NCBI GenBank assembly: GCA_937894675.1
Contig: CALCQO010000004.1
Coordinates: 124,001 to 188,000 of the forward strand
DNA from: an uncultured Clostridia bacterium
Lineage (GTDB): Bacteria > Bacillota > Clostridia > Christensenellales > Aristaeellaceae
Direction: 5' to 3'
DNA length: 64,000 nucleotides
The translations under genes were made by a program, and so were the position numbers. The notes under the pieces are model-generated. The model was not told where the DNA came from and did not search any database. It saw nothing but the letters and a program-made list of their open reading frames with translations. Positions 1 through 7,524 of the stretch are shown piece by piece (the stretch's first letter is position 1; each line of letters opens with the position of its first letter).

Positions 1-687
1 TTTTTCATCTGGCTTGAAGGAGTCAGCAAGCATATCATCTTGACTGTACGTAATCTTACCTTGCGTTTTCTTTTGTGTTCTGAGTGCCATAAAGAATGTA
101 GTACCCCAAACAATTACAGCCAACGGTATACCAGCAGTCATTAAATAGGTCCCATAATCCAAGCCAGTTAAACCCATAATTGTTACCACTGGCGGAACGA
201 ATGGTCCAATGTATAAACCTGTTGCCCCAGCTCCGTGAAGAATTACGCCAAGAGTGCTGGGTGTAATTCCAAGGCTGGCAACTATCGGGATAAGAATCGG
301 TGCAATTATCGCATTAGCACCTGCAAGTGTGCCTAACATGCTGACAAGTAACGTGGAAAGTATCATTGAGATAAGTATTGCATGTTTCTGAGATTTTATT
401 TTGAACCGGTTTATCACATAATACACAATATTATGTGCAACTTTTGTCGTTTTCAATACTTCTCCCAAGCCTGATCCCAATACAATAATAAATCCTATCA
501 ATGACAAGAACGAACCCAGAGAAGCTTGGAGGGTAGCGCCAAACCCTGTAATTGTTTCACCGGTTAGGATTGCTCCAAATACAACGCTTATTAGCACAGC
601 CACGTTCATATCCATGCCTTTTAGCATGAAAATGATATAGAGAATCAATGGCAATAGACCAAGTATTGCTGGTAAATTAAATATCAT
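1..687 (-). CDS. Truncated multi-spanning permease of the ion-transporter superfamily (GntP/NhaC-like)
   Basis: About 229 N-terminal residues are visible before the window edge cuts the gene. The protein starts MIFNLPAILGLLPLILYIIF and is almost wholly hydrophobic. It has at least five membrane segments and a glycine-rich loop, GTLAGANAIIAPILIPIVAS, of the kind seen in gluconate, citrate and Na+/H+ antiporter families. The exact family and substrate cannot be fixed from this part. Its ATG overlaps the stop codon of the upstream RpiR-type regulator gene (ATGA), so the two are translationally coupled and the regulator probably controls uptake of this substrate. The DNA is clearly AT-richer than the genes that follow. 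Confidence 0.7.
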   Translation of the reverse strand, partial: MIFNLPAILGLLPLILYIIFMLKGMDMNVAVLISVVFGAILTGETITGFGATLQASLGSFLSLIGFIIVLGSGLGEVLKTTKVAHNIVYYVINRFKIKSQKHAILISMILSTLLVSMLGTLAGANAIIAPILIPIVASLGITPSTLGVILHGAGATGLYIGPFVPPVVTIMGLTGLDYGTYLMTAGIPLAVIVWGTTFFMALRTQKKTQGKITYSQDDMLADSFKPDEK

Positions 688-1562
688 ACCGATGTCCCCC
701 GTTCAGTATTTTTATTCTTATCCAGATAGATTTCTAACTCTTCGGCTACTTCATTCTGTAGATTGAACTGGTCAATACTGCTGCTTTCATTACATTTCGC
801 GATACTGATAATCAATGCATTGATTAGTGTCAGCGTCGCAACAAAAGTATATGTCATCTCGCTGTTCTTGGCACACAATAGCACGTCTGAGAGAAGAGCT
901 ATTGGTGCTCGATTGCTATCAGTAATAGCTACAACTCTTGCCCCTCTGCGCTTAAAGAAATTTGCAATGTCATATGTTAGCCGACTATATCGCGAATAAC
1001 TTATACAAATCAGCAAATCACCCTTTTGTACATGCTGTAATGTAAATGATATATCATCATTTTTATTCTCTAACAGAATAACATTTCTGTGAAACTCAGC
1101 TAACAAGTATCGAAAGTATGTTGCCGCAACCATTGATGTTCTTGAGGCCAGGATATAGATATAGTCCGATTCCCTCACAAGATTGACAACCTCATCGATA
1201 CGATTGACCAAGTCGTCAGAGTATAAATTCTTTAAAGCATCAATTCCATAGTTAATTTCTGTTAGAAGAACATTATCAGAAGGGTTACTGATACTTTTTC
1301 TAAACTCCTCAAACGCAATAATATCGTGACCAACAATTGTTTCGAATGCTTTCTGAAAATTCTTGTAAGAAGAATATCCGATTGTAACAACAAAACGACT
1401 TATTGTAGCTGCGCTAACACCTATTGCTATCTCCAACTCAGATATGGACATGAATGGAACTTTTTGTGGATTTTCTAGAACGTAACGAGCAATTCTTTTA
1501 TGTGATTTGGACAATAAATCAAATTGATTTTCAACTTGCTTCAGTATATTTACTTTTACCAT
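684..1562 (-). CDS. MurR/RpiR-family transcriptional regulator (HTH plus SIS domain)
   Basis: A 292-residue regulator. The N-terminal part carries an RpiR-type helix-turn-helix (SISELEIAIGVSAATISRFV). The C-terminal half is a SIS sugar-phosphate-binding fold, with ILASRTSMVAATYFRYLLAE and DLLICISYSRYSR strands. Family members sense phosphosugars or related metabolites and control nearby catabolic genes. I chose the ATG at 1562 because a GGAGG lies eight bases upstream; an in-frame ATG at 1625 would add 21 residues and has no ribosome site. The gene overlaps the downstream permease by 4 bp. Its promoter is at 1630-1657. The effector is unknown. Confidence 0.85.
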   Translation of the reverse strand: MVKVNILKQVENQFDLLSKSHKRIARYVLENPQKVPFMSISELEIAIGVSAATISRFVVTIGYSSYKNFQKAFETIVGHDIIAFEEFRKSISNPSDNVLLTEINYGIDALKNLYSDDLVNRIDEVVNLVRESDYIYILASRTSMVAATYFRYLLAEFHRNVILLENKNDDISFTLQHVQKGDLLICISYSRYSRLTYDIANFFKRRGARVVAITDSNRAPIALLSDVLLCAKNSEMTYTFVATLTLINALIISIAKCNESSSIDQFNLQNEVAEELEIYLDKNKNTERGTSV

Positions 1563-1629
1563 ATTGATATCCTCCATTAGTACTATAACATAGTATATCA
1601 CCTCCGCATATTCTGTTCCATCCAATCTA

Positions 1630-1657
1630 ATTATACTTTTCGATTTTTGAATGTCAA
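1630..1657 (-). promoter_or_regulatory. Promoter of the rpiR-permease operon
   Basis: On the minus strand TTGACA (1652-1657) and TATAAT (1630-1635) are separated by 16 bp, upstream of the RpiR-type gene. Both hexamers are perfect consensus. Confidence 0.75.
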
Positions 1658-1723
1658 TAGAAATTGATAATTATTTTTCATTTTCCTTCTTTTATGATGT
1701 TTAATTTTCATTTTAATCATGGG

Positions 1724-1755
1724 AATAAAAAAATCCCCTCAACTGATAGGGGAAA
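1724..1755 (-). terminator. Rho-independent terminator after prfA
   Basis: On the minus strand a TCCCCTA...GAGGGGA hairpin is followed by a run of seven T. It lies about 40 bp beyond the prfA stop and closes the rpmE-prfA group. Confidence 0.8.
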
Positions 1756-1794
1756 TTATCGAAACAATTATCACTATGGGGATATAGTGCTACA

Positions 1795-2847
1795 TTATTC
1801 CTCCTGTTCCTTCTGCCAGGCCATGGTGAGGGCGTCGATAATCTCGTCCAAATCGCCGTCCATGATGGCGTCAATCTGGTAGAGGGTCAGGTTGATACGG
1901 TGGTCGGTTACCCGGCCCTGGGGGAAGTTGTAGGTGCGGATGCGCTCGCTGCGGTCACCCGTGCCCAACTGGCCCCGGCGCTCCCCGGCGTAAGCCGCGT
2001 CCCGCTCAGCCCGGCGCATGTCGTATAGGCGGGATTTGAGCACCTTCAAGGCCTGTTCCCTGTTTTTGATCTGGCTTTTTTCGTTCTGGCAGGTCACCAC
2101 CAGGCCGGTGGGCAGATGGGTGATGCGCACCGCGCTGTCGGTGGTGTTGACATGCTGCCCCCCCTGGCCGGAGGAGCGGTACACGTCGATGCGCAGGTCG
2201 TTCATGTCCACATCAGCGTCCACATCGTCCATTTCGGGCAGCACGGCCACGGTGGCGGTGCTGGTGTGGATGCGGCCCTGGGATTCGGTGGCGGGCACCC
2301 GCTGCACCCGGTGGACGCCGCTTTCAAACTTCATGCGGCTGAACGCCCCGGTGCCCTGCAGCATGAACACCGCTTCCTTGATGCCGCCGATTTCCGACTC
2401 GGTGATGCTGGTGTACTGCACCTTGTAACCCCGCCGCTCTGCGTAGCGGGTGTACATGCGCAGCAGCAGGGCGCCAAAGAGCCCCGCCTCGTCCCCCCCG
2501 GCCCCGGGGCGGATTTCCATGATGACATTGCGCTTGTCATTGGGGTCCTGGGGCAATAGAAACTGCTTGAGCTTGGCTTCCAGGCTCTCCCTTTGCTCCA
2601 ATAAATCTGTGAGTTCCTCCTGGGCCATGTCCGCCATGGCGGGGTCGCGGAGCAGTTCCCGGGCACCCTCCATTTCCGCCAGCAGGCTTTGGTAGTTCTG
2701 CCAGGCGGCCATGGGCTCCTCCAGCTCCTTCATCTCCCTGATGATGGTCTGCCAGCGGGGGATGTCGGCGATGATGTCCGGCTGGGCGGAAGCAGCGGTC
2801 AGCTCTTCATACCTGGCCTGCATCTGCTCAAAGCGTTGTTCCATCAT
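1795..2847 (-). CDS. prfA: Peptide chain release factor 1
   Basis: Release factor 1 recognises UAA and UAG in the ribosomal A site and triggers peptide release. The 350-residue protein has the usual RF1 length. It shows the catalytic GGQ motif in SSGQGGQHVNTTDSAVR, and the segment PATESQGRIHTST of the codon-recognition domain. It starts at ATG 2847, about seven bases after a GGAGG, and overlaps the prmC stop (ATGA). A second ATG follows at once at 2844. A longer in-frame reading into prmC is a shadow. PrmC, encoded just upstream, methylates the glutamine of this GGQ, so enzyme and substrate are co-transcribed. Confidence 0.97.
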   Translation of the reverse strand: MMEQRFEQMQARYEELTAASAQPDIIADIPRWQTIIREMKELEEPMAAWQNYQSLLAEMEGARELLRDPAMADMAQEELTDLLEQRESLEAKLKQFLLPQDPNDKRNVIMEIRPGAGGDEAGLFGALLLRMYTRYAERRGYKVQYTSITESEIGGIKEAVFMLQGTGAFSRMKFESGVHRVQRVPATESQGRIHTSTATVAVLPEMDDVDADVDMNDLRIDVYRSSGQGGQHVNTTDSAVRITHLPTGLVVTCQNEKSQIKNREQALKVLKSRLYDMRRAERDAAYAGERRGQLGTGDRSERIRTYNFPQGRVTDHRINLTLYQIDAIMDGDLDEIIDALTMAWQKEQEE

Positions 2848-3719
2848 ACCTTTCCCTCCTTCATTCTGGCGCGAAGCGCCCGGGGCAATCCGCCCAGGTC
2901 GTTGAACACGGCGATGTCCGAAAAATCCTTCCTCGCCAGGTTTGTCACAGCTTCCGCCTGGTTGTCCCCCAGTTCGCACACCAGGTACCCGTTAGCCTTT
3001 AGATACTTAGGCGCTTCAGCGATTAACCGGCGGTAGATCCGCATCCCGTCCTCCCCGCCGTCCAGCGCCAGGCGCGGCTCCCTGCGCACCTGGGGCGCCA
3101 GGGTATCCAATTCCCCTGCGGGGATATAGGGCGGGTTGCAGAGAATCAGATCATATCTGTCCTGGATAGGCGCGAACAGATCCCCCTGAAAAAAGGTGAT
3201 GTCCGCGCCGTTTGCCTGGGCGTTGTGCCGGGCGATGTCCAGCGCTTCTTCTGAAATATCCGCCGCGTGGACGGCGCAGTCGGGCCGCAGTTTTTTTACC
3301 GCCACCGCCAGGGCGCCGCTGCCGGTGCATAAGTCCAATACCAGCCCGCCCTTTGGTAAAACCTCCAGCGCCGCCTGGCATACTGTTTCGGTGTCCAGCC
3401 TGGGGATGAGCACATGGGGCTGCACATGAAAAGGAAAGCCCATAAACCAGGCTTCCTTGATGATGTATTGCAGGGGCTGGCCCTTTGCCAGCTGCGCCAC
3501 GCCCTCGGAAAATTGCCGGGCTGTGTCCGGCATTACTTCAGGGTCCTGCGCCAGCAGTTCCATGGGGGATATCCCCAGAAGATGGGCCAGCAGGGCGCGG
3601 GCGTCGTGGGCGGCGTTATCCGCCAGGCTGCCCGCAAGTTCCAGAGCCCCGATTACCAGCAGTTGGCGGGCGCTTACGCCTGCGCCGCTTGCGCCGGTAC
3701 CTTTCGCAGCAGAATCCAC
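2844..3719 (-). CDS. prmC: Release factor glutamine methyltransferase PrmC (HemK)
   Basis: This SAM-dependent methyltransferase N5-methylates the GGQ glutamine of release factors. It has a small helical N-terminal domain, the SAM-binding glycine motif VLDLCTGSGALAVAVK and the catalytic NPPY motif in DLILCNPPYIPAGEL. The likely start is GTG at 3719, preceded by GGAGGAAGG. This gives 291 residues, normal for the family, and overlaps the end of the DUF1385 gene by 46 bp. No ATG or GTG follows closely downstream. An ATG at 3791 would add a low-complexity tail lying inside the upstream gene. Its stop overlaps prfA. Confidence 0.93.
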   Translation of the reverse strand: MDSAAKGTGASGAGVSARQLLVIGALELAGSLADNAAHDARALLAHLLGISPMELLAQDPEVMPDTARQFSEGVAQLAKGQPLQYIIKEAWFMGFPFHVQPHVLIPRLDTETVCQAALEVLPKGGLVLDLCTGSGALAVAVKKLRPDCAVHAADISEEALDIARHNAQANGADITFFQGDLFAPIQDRYDLILCNPPYIPAGELDTLAPQVRREPRLALDGGEDGMRIYRRLIAEAPKYLKANGYLVCELGDNQAEAVTNLARKDFSDIAVFNDLGGLPRALRARMKEGKV

Positions 3720-4693
3720 CCTTCCTCCGTCTCCTCTCCCTCGGGCAGGCCGTTCAAGGCCGCCTGCATGGATACGATGGCCACCTCGCACATTTCATCC
3801 GTGGGCGGGCGGGTGGTCAGGCGCTGCAGCTGCATACCAGGCCAGCGCAGGGCGCGGGTCAAGGGGCTGTCGGCATGGGCCAGGGATTTAAGCAGCTCGT
3901 AGCTGATGCCCGCCACCAGGGGCAGCAGCAGCAGACGGGTGGCGATGCGGGCCAGATAGTTGGCACCCAGGTCGAACCCGGTGGTGTTAAGCACCGCCTG
4001 GTCGATGATGGAATAAAAGATGATGGAGAAGATGAAGGTAATCAGCAGGAAGCTGGTGCCGCAGCGGGGATGCAGGGTGGAAAATTTCTGTACATTGTCC
4101 ACCGTCAGGGGCAGATCGTTCTCGTGGCAGTAGACGGTCTTGTGCTCGCTGCCGTGGTACTGGAAGGTGCGGCGCAAATCCTTCTGGTAACCGCACAACA
4201 GCAGATACCCGATGAGGATGACGGTGCGGATCAGCCCGCTGACCAAATTTACCGCCGTCAGCGACCAGCCGGCGTTGCGCAGGGCTTTTACCGGCAGGTT
4301 GGGCAGCAGCACGAACAGACCGACGCTCAGCAGCACGGCCAGCACCATGGCGATGCCCATGAACACCTTGTCCGCCTTCTTGCCCAGCTTGCTGGTCAGC
4401 CACTTTTCAAACTTGGAGGGCTCTTCCTCCATCACGCCGCCCATGGTGGCGCTGTCCTCCAACACCCCCATGCCCAGCTTCATCATCAGCACCATGTTGA
4501 CCGCCCCGCGAATCATGGGGTAGCCCATCCACTTGTGCTTTTTCGCCGGGGACTCGTATCTTTCACGCTTGACGACGATATCGCCATTCTCCCGCCGGAC
4601 GGCAATGGCCATGTGCTCGGGCGCTTTCATCATCACGCCCTCCAGCACCGCCTGTCCGCCGATATCAGGCCGCCGTTGTTGTTTATTGCTCAT
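3674..4693 (-). CDS. DUF1385 family membrane protein (YqhQ-like)
   Basis: A 339-residue protein beginning MSNKQQRRPDIGGQAVLEGV. It has the family hallmark GGQAVLEGVMM(K/R) near the N-terminus and then several membrane helices (VFMGIAMVLAVLLSVGLFVLLP, LVSGLIRTVILIGYLLLCGY, FLLITFIFSIIFYSIIDQ). It also carries the conserved HGSEHKTVYCHE motif, whose histidines suggest metal binding. The family is described as a predicted metal-dependent enzyme; no reaction is established. Its place between rpmE and prmC-prfA is typical of Clostridia and points to co-expression with translation genes rather than to a specific role. Confidence 0.9.
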   Translation of the reverse strand: MSNKQQRRPDIGGQAVLEGVMMKAPEHMAIAVRRENGDIVVKRERYESPAKKHKWMGYPMIRGAVNMVLMMKLGMGVLEDSATMGGVMEEEPSKFEKWLTSKLGKKADKVFMGIAMVLAVLLSVGLFVLLPNLPVKALRNAGWSLTAVNLVSGLIRTVILIGYLLLCGYQKDLRRTFQYHGSEHKTVYCHENDLPLTVDNVQKFSTLHPRCGTSFLLITFIFSIIFYSIIDQAVLNTTGFDLGANYLARIATRLLLLPLVAGISYELLKSLAHADSPLTRALRWPGMQLQRLTTRPPTDEMCEVAIVSMQAALNGLPEGEETEEGWILLRKVPAQAAQA

Positions 4694-4783
4694 TTTTTCT
4701 CCTTAACCCATTCAAATCAAGGCCATTCACTATTTAGAGGCCTACACCATATTATACCCAGCATCCAGACGCTCCTGAAAGTT

Positions 4784-4916
4784 TTGTTTGCGTCCAAAGC
4801 GGCGAGGGATTTTGTTCCGCAGCGAGAAGCAGCCGAGGGGAAGCGTAGCAGCGCTACGCTGACCGAGCAGCCGACGACGCCGCGGGGCAAAAGACCCGCC
4901 GCGGCGACGCAAACAA
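4784..4916. repeat. 133-bp palindromic element with 11-bp terminal inverted repeats
   Basis: TTGTTTGCGTC (4784-4794) is matched by its exact reverse complement at 4906-4916. Between them lie two internal hairpins: AGCGTAGC/GCTACGCT around 4842-4860 and a GC-only stem around 4877-4903. No reading frame is convincing. The form resembles a miniature mobile element or a large intergenic palindrome. No target-site duplication is obvious. Confidence 0.5.
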
Positions 4917-4935
4917 GACTGTAGGGAGAGTCCCT

Positions 4936-4982
4936 AAAACAAGACAGGCAGACCCCGCAGCGTTGCGGACAGTCTGCCTGTC
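4936..4982 (-). terminator. Rho-independent terminator after rpmE
   Basis: GACAGGCAGAC (4943-4953) pairs with GTCTGCCTGTC (4972-4982). On the minus strand the stem is followed by TTGTTTT. It sits 15 bp past the rpmE stop. Confidence 0.8.
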
Positions 4983-4997
4983 AGTTGGTCATTTCAG

Positions 4998-5198
4998 TTA
5001 TTCCATGCCGAAACGCTTCTTGAAGCGATCGACGCGTCCTCCGGTGTCCACCAGCTTCTGCTTGCCGGTAAAGAACGGATGGCACTTGGAGCACACATCG
5101 ACACGCATCTCCTTCTTGGTGGAGCCGGTCTCGAAGGTTTCGCCGCAGACGCAGCGCACCGTGGCGGTGCCGTACTTGGGATGAATATCCTTTTTCAT
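4998..5198 (-). CDS. rpmE: 50S ribosomal protein L31
   Basis: A 66-residue protein starting MKKDIHPKYGTATVRCVCGE. It is the zinc-binding form of L31, with a CVC pair near the N-terminus and a CSKC pair followed by HPFFTGKQK, the usual four cysteine ligands. It sits on the large subunit and takes part in subunit bridging. The ATG at 5198 is preceded by AGAGAGGTGATAACG; an in-frame GTG nine bases upstream is less likely. Promoter and terminator flank it, so it can be expressed alone. Confidence 0.96.
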   Translation of the reverse strand: MKKDIHPKYGTATVRCVCGETFETGSTKKEMRVDVCSKCHPFFTGKQKLVDTGGRVDRFKKRFGME

Positions 5199-5262
5199 CG
5201 TTATCACCTCTCTTGCGCAAGGTTTCCGGATTCATGGCGCGCAACCATGAGCCGCAAAGGGA

Positions 5263-5291
5263 AGTATAGCACGATTGAAAACGCAATGCAA
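5263..5291 (-). promoter_or_regulatory. Promoter of rpmE
   Basis: On the minus strand TTGCAT (5286-5291), a 17-bp spacer and TATACT (5263-5268) stand about 65 bp upstream of rpmE. Confidence 0.65.
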
Positions 5292-5328
5292 GGCATTTTG
5301 ATGGGATTTTTGCCGCCCCTGGAATCCA

Positions 5329-6150
5329 TCAGGCGTAGCTGTGGATGCTGGGAATCCAGGTGTTGACGCCGATGTAGGTAAAGATGACACACAGAAAACC
5401 GATGACGGCGAACCAGGCGGCCTTGTCCCCCCGCCAGCCCCGGCTGATGCGCAGGTGCAGGTAGATGGCATAGATAATCCAGGTAACCAGGGACCAGGTT
5501 TCCTTGGGGTCCCAGGTCCAGTAGCGGCCCCAGGCCTTCTGGGCCCAGATGGCGCCGGTAACAATGACCAGGGTTAAAAAGGTAAAGCCCAGGCAGATGA
5601 TGCGGTAGTTGAGCAGGTCCAGCCGCTCCTTGTCGGGGAAGTAGCGCTCGGTAAACTCGTTATGGTGGAGCCGCCCGTGCATCAGATACAGGAGGGAACC
5701 GCCAAAGGCCACCCCGAAGCTGCCGTAGCTGATGATGGCGGTGCTGACATGGATGGACAGCCAGTTGCTCTGCAGAGCGGGCATCAATTCGTTGACCTGC
5801 CGGGACTGCATGGCGGCGTAGCCGATAATCAGAAAGATGACGGGCGCCACAAAGGTGCCCAGCGCCCGGTAGCGCTTGTGCCGGGCAAAGATAAGGTACG
5901 CCAGGGCAATGCCCCAGGCGAAGCTGGTGGCGAACTCGTACTGGTTGGAAAAGGGCAGCCGCCCCGCGCCGACGGAGCGCACCGCCAGGGCGGCGGTATG
6001 CACGATAAACGCCCCCAGCAGCACCCAGCCGGCGATTTCCCCCGGCTTTTCCTTTTTCAGGGTAAAGAACACTATGTAGAGCACCGCCGCCGCCAGGTAC
6101 AAAAGGGCAGCCGCCGTAAAGAGCACGGTTTCCACTTGCATATAGTTCAT
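5329..6150 (-). CDS. ccsA: Cytochrome c biogenesis protein CcsA (ResC), haem handling subunit
   Basis: A 273-residue membrane protein with about eight hydrophobic helices. It has the tryptophan-rich haem-binding signature WGRYWTWDPKETWSLVTW and the family C-terminal motif GVNTWIPSIHSYA. With ResB it forms the System II cytochrome c synthetase, which carries haem across the membrane and attaches it to CXXCH apocytochromes. Its ATG overlaps the resB stop (ATGA). The evident client is the pentahaem NrfA encoded just upstream. The thiol-reducing partners ResA and CcdA are not in the window. Confidence 0.93.
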   Translation of the reverse strand: MNYMQVETVLFTAAALLYLAAAVLYIVFFTLKKEKPGEIAGWVLLGAFIVHTAALAVRSVGAGRLPFSNQYEFATSFAWGIALAYLIFARHKRYRALGTFVAPVIFLIIGYAAMQSRQVNELMPALQSNWLSIHVSTAIISYGSFGVAFGGSLLYLMHGRLHHNEFTERYFPDKERLDLLNYRIICLGFTFLTLVIVTGAIWAQKAWGRYWTWDPKETWSLVTWIIYAIYLHLRISRGWRGDKAAWFAVIGFLCVIFTYIGVNTWIPSIHSYA

Positions 6151-7418
6151 GCCTGTATCTCCTTGATGATGATTGCCGCCTTGTCGGCCATCAGAGCCGC
6201 TCCCTTGGCGGTGTAGCCCCGCGCCTGACCCTGGCCCAGCCAGGCCTCCTCCGGCCGCAGGTAAAAGGCCAGGAACAGACCCAGCAGCATCAGAACCCCG
6301 CCCAAGGCAACGATGGGGATAGCCGGGTCGCTGACCACCTGAATCAGGGAATAGGGCTGGGGCTGGCTTAATACGAAGCGGTAGTCCGCCACCTTGATAT
6401 CATACCCCATGCCCGCCACATTCATGTCCACCAGCTTGCCCTGGTAGTACAGGGAAAACAGCGCCGCGGGGTTATTGAGGTTGGGCGAGATGGTTCGGGG
6501 GCCGTCCATATCCCGCACAAAATCGGGGTACAGGGCGTGGAACACCAGCGCCAGATCCAGGTAGTCCGCGCTCAGGTGCTTAAGTTCCAGGCTTTCCCCT
6601 GCAAAGAGGACGCGCTCGTCCAGCCTGTCCTCCCCCCGGTAGGTGGTCAGCGAGGCCGCCCAGCCGGTGGAGTTTTGCAGAAAGCTTTTGCCATAAGCCT
6701 GGAACGGATGGTTGACCATGGATTGGCCGGATAGCTGGGTATTGTCCTTTGTATTGTACACCGTCAGTTCCGCGATGTACTGCTCCACCGTGTCGTCGGG
6801 GCGAAGGAGGATGTCAAACTTGTCGATGCCCACTTCCAGCTGGGTGCCCGGCACGGGCAGCCTTTGCCCCGGCACGCCGTAGACGCTTTGCTCAAACATC
6901 AACAGCTGCCCCAGGGCGAAGCCCACCACGATGACCAGCATGCCCAAGTGGCTCAGCCAGGAGCCCCATACCCCCGCCCGGCGGCGCACAGCGTAGCGCC
7001 AGGGGGTGCCGTCCACCTCTACTATTTGTACCTTGCCAAAGCCCATGCGCTTCAGCAGCTTTTCCCCTTCTTCCGGGGTGCAGGCGAAGGAAAAGGTGGG
7101 TTTGTCCCGTTTCAGGCTCTTTTCCAGGGAAAAACCCTGGCGGTACTGAGCCAGCACCTTGGGAAAGCGCAGCAGGCTGCACAGGCACAAATTGATAAGC
7201 AGCAGCGCCACCAGGGCGATGAACCACCAGGCGGTGAACACCTGGTGGACATCCAGCGCCAGCAGGATGTCCGCCCCTGTCTTACCGTAAAGGCTTTCGT
7301 ACTGGGCGGGCAGGCCGCCCTGGGGGATGACGCCCCCCAGCACACAGGCCGCCACAATCAGCCCCAGCAGCAGCAGAGCCAGGCTCATGGAGGAAAAGTA
7401 GCGCAGCAATTTTTTCAA
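6147..7418 (-). CDS. resB: Cytochrome c biogenesis protein ResB (Ccs1)
   Basis: A membrane protein of about 423 residues. It has N-terminal helices (LALLLLGLIVAACVLGGVIPQG, FTAWWFIALVALLLINLCLC), a third helix near VWGSWLSHLGMLVIVVGFALGQ, a large extracytoplasmic domain and a last helix IPIVALGGVLMLLGLFLAFYL, as in ResB. ResB partners CcsA in haem ligation. I prefer the TTG at 7418, with GGAGG eight bases upstream; an ATG at 7454 would add 12 residues and has no ribosome site. The gene overlaps ccsA by 4 bp. A terminator-like hairpin separates it from nrfA. Confidence 0.88.
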   Translation of the reverse strand: MKKLLRYFSSMSLALLLLGLIVAACVLGGVIPQGGLPAQYESLYGKTGADILLALDVHQVFTAWWFIALVALLLINLCLCSLLRFPKVLAQYRQGFSLEKSLKRDKPTFSFACTPEEGEKLLKRMGFGKVQIVEVDGTPWRYAVRRRAGVWGSWLSHLGMLVIVVGFALGQLLMFEQSVYGVPGQRLPVPGTQLEVGIDKFDILLRPDDTVEQYIAELTVYNTKDNTQLSGQSMVNHPFQAYGKSFLQNSTGWAASLTTYRGEDRLDERVLFAGESLELKHLSADYLDLALVFHALYPDFVRDMDGPRTISPNLNNPAALFSLYYQGKLVDMNVAGMGYDIKVADYRFVLSQPQPYSLIQVVSDPAIPIVALGGVLMLLGLFLAFYLRPEEAWLGQGQARGYTAKGAALMADKAAIIIKEIQA

Positions 7419-7474
7419 ACAGCCATCCTCCCGGGAGTAAAAATCATCATGCAATCAAAAAGGTACCGCGGGCA

Positions 7475-7510
7475 TAAAGAAAGGGTCTGCCGGGTCAACA
7501 CGGCAGACCC
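7475..7510 (-). terminator. Terminator between nrfA and resB
   Basis: GGGTCTGCCG (7483-7492) pairs with CGGCAGACCC (7501-7510). On the minus strand the hairpin is followed by TTTCTTT. It may be partly read through, so that resB-ccsA are expressed below nrfA. Confidence 0.75.
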
Positions 7511-7524
7511 AGAAAGCAATGGTG

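Larger units (their letters stand above)
4694..4997. other. Intergenic gap between rpmE and the DUF1385 gene
   Basis: No gene was found. The gap holds the rpmE terminator (4936-4982) and a 133-bp GC-rich element bounded by 11-bp inverted repeats (4784-4916), both listed separately. Confidence 0.6.

Noticed and set aside
3485..4924. 479-codon plus-strand open frame
   Set aside because: Antisense to the DUF1385 gene and running into the palindromic element; Gln/His-rich composition is typical of a shadow.
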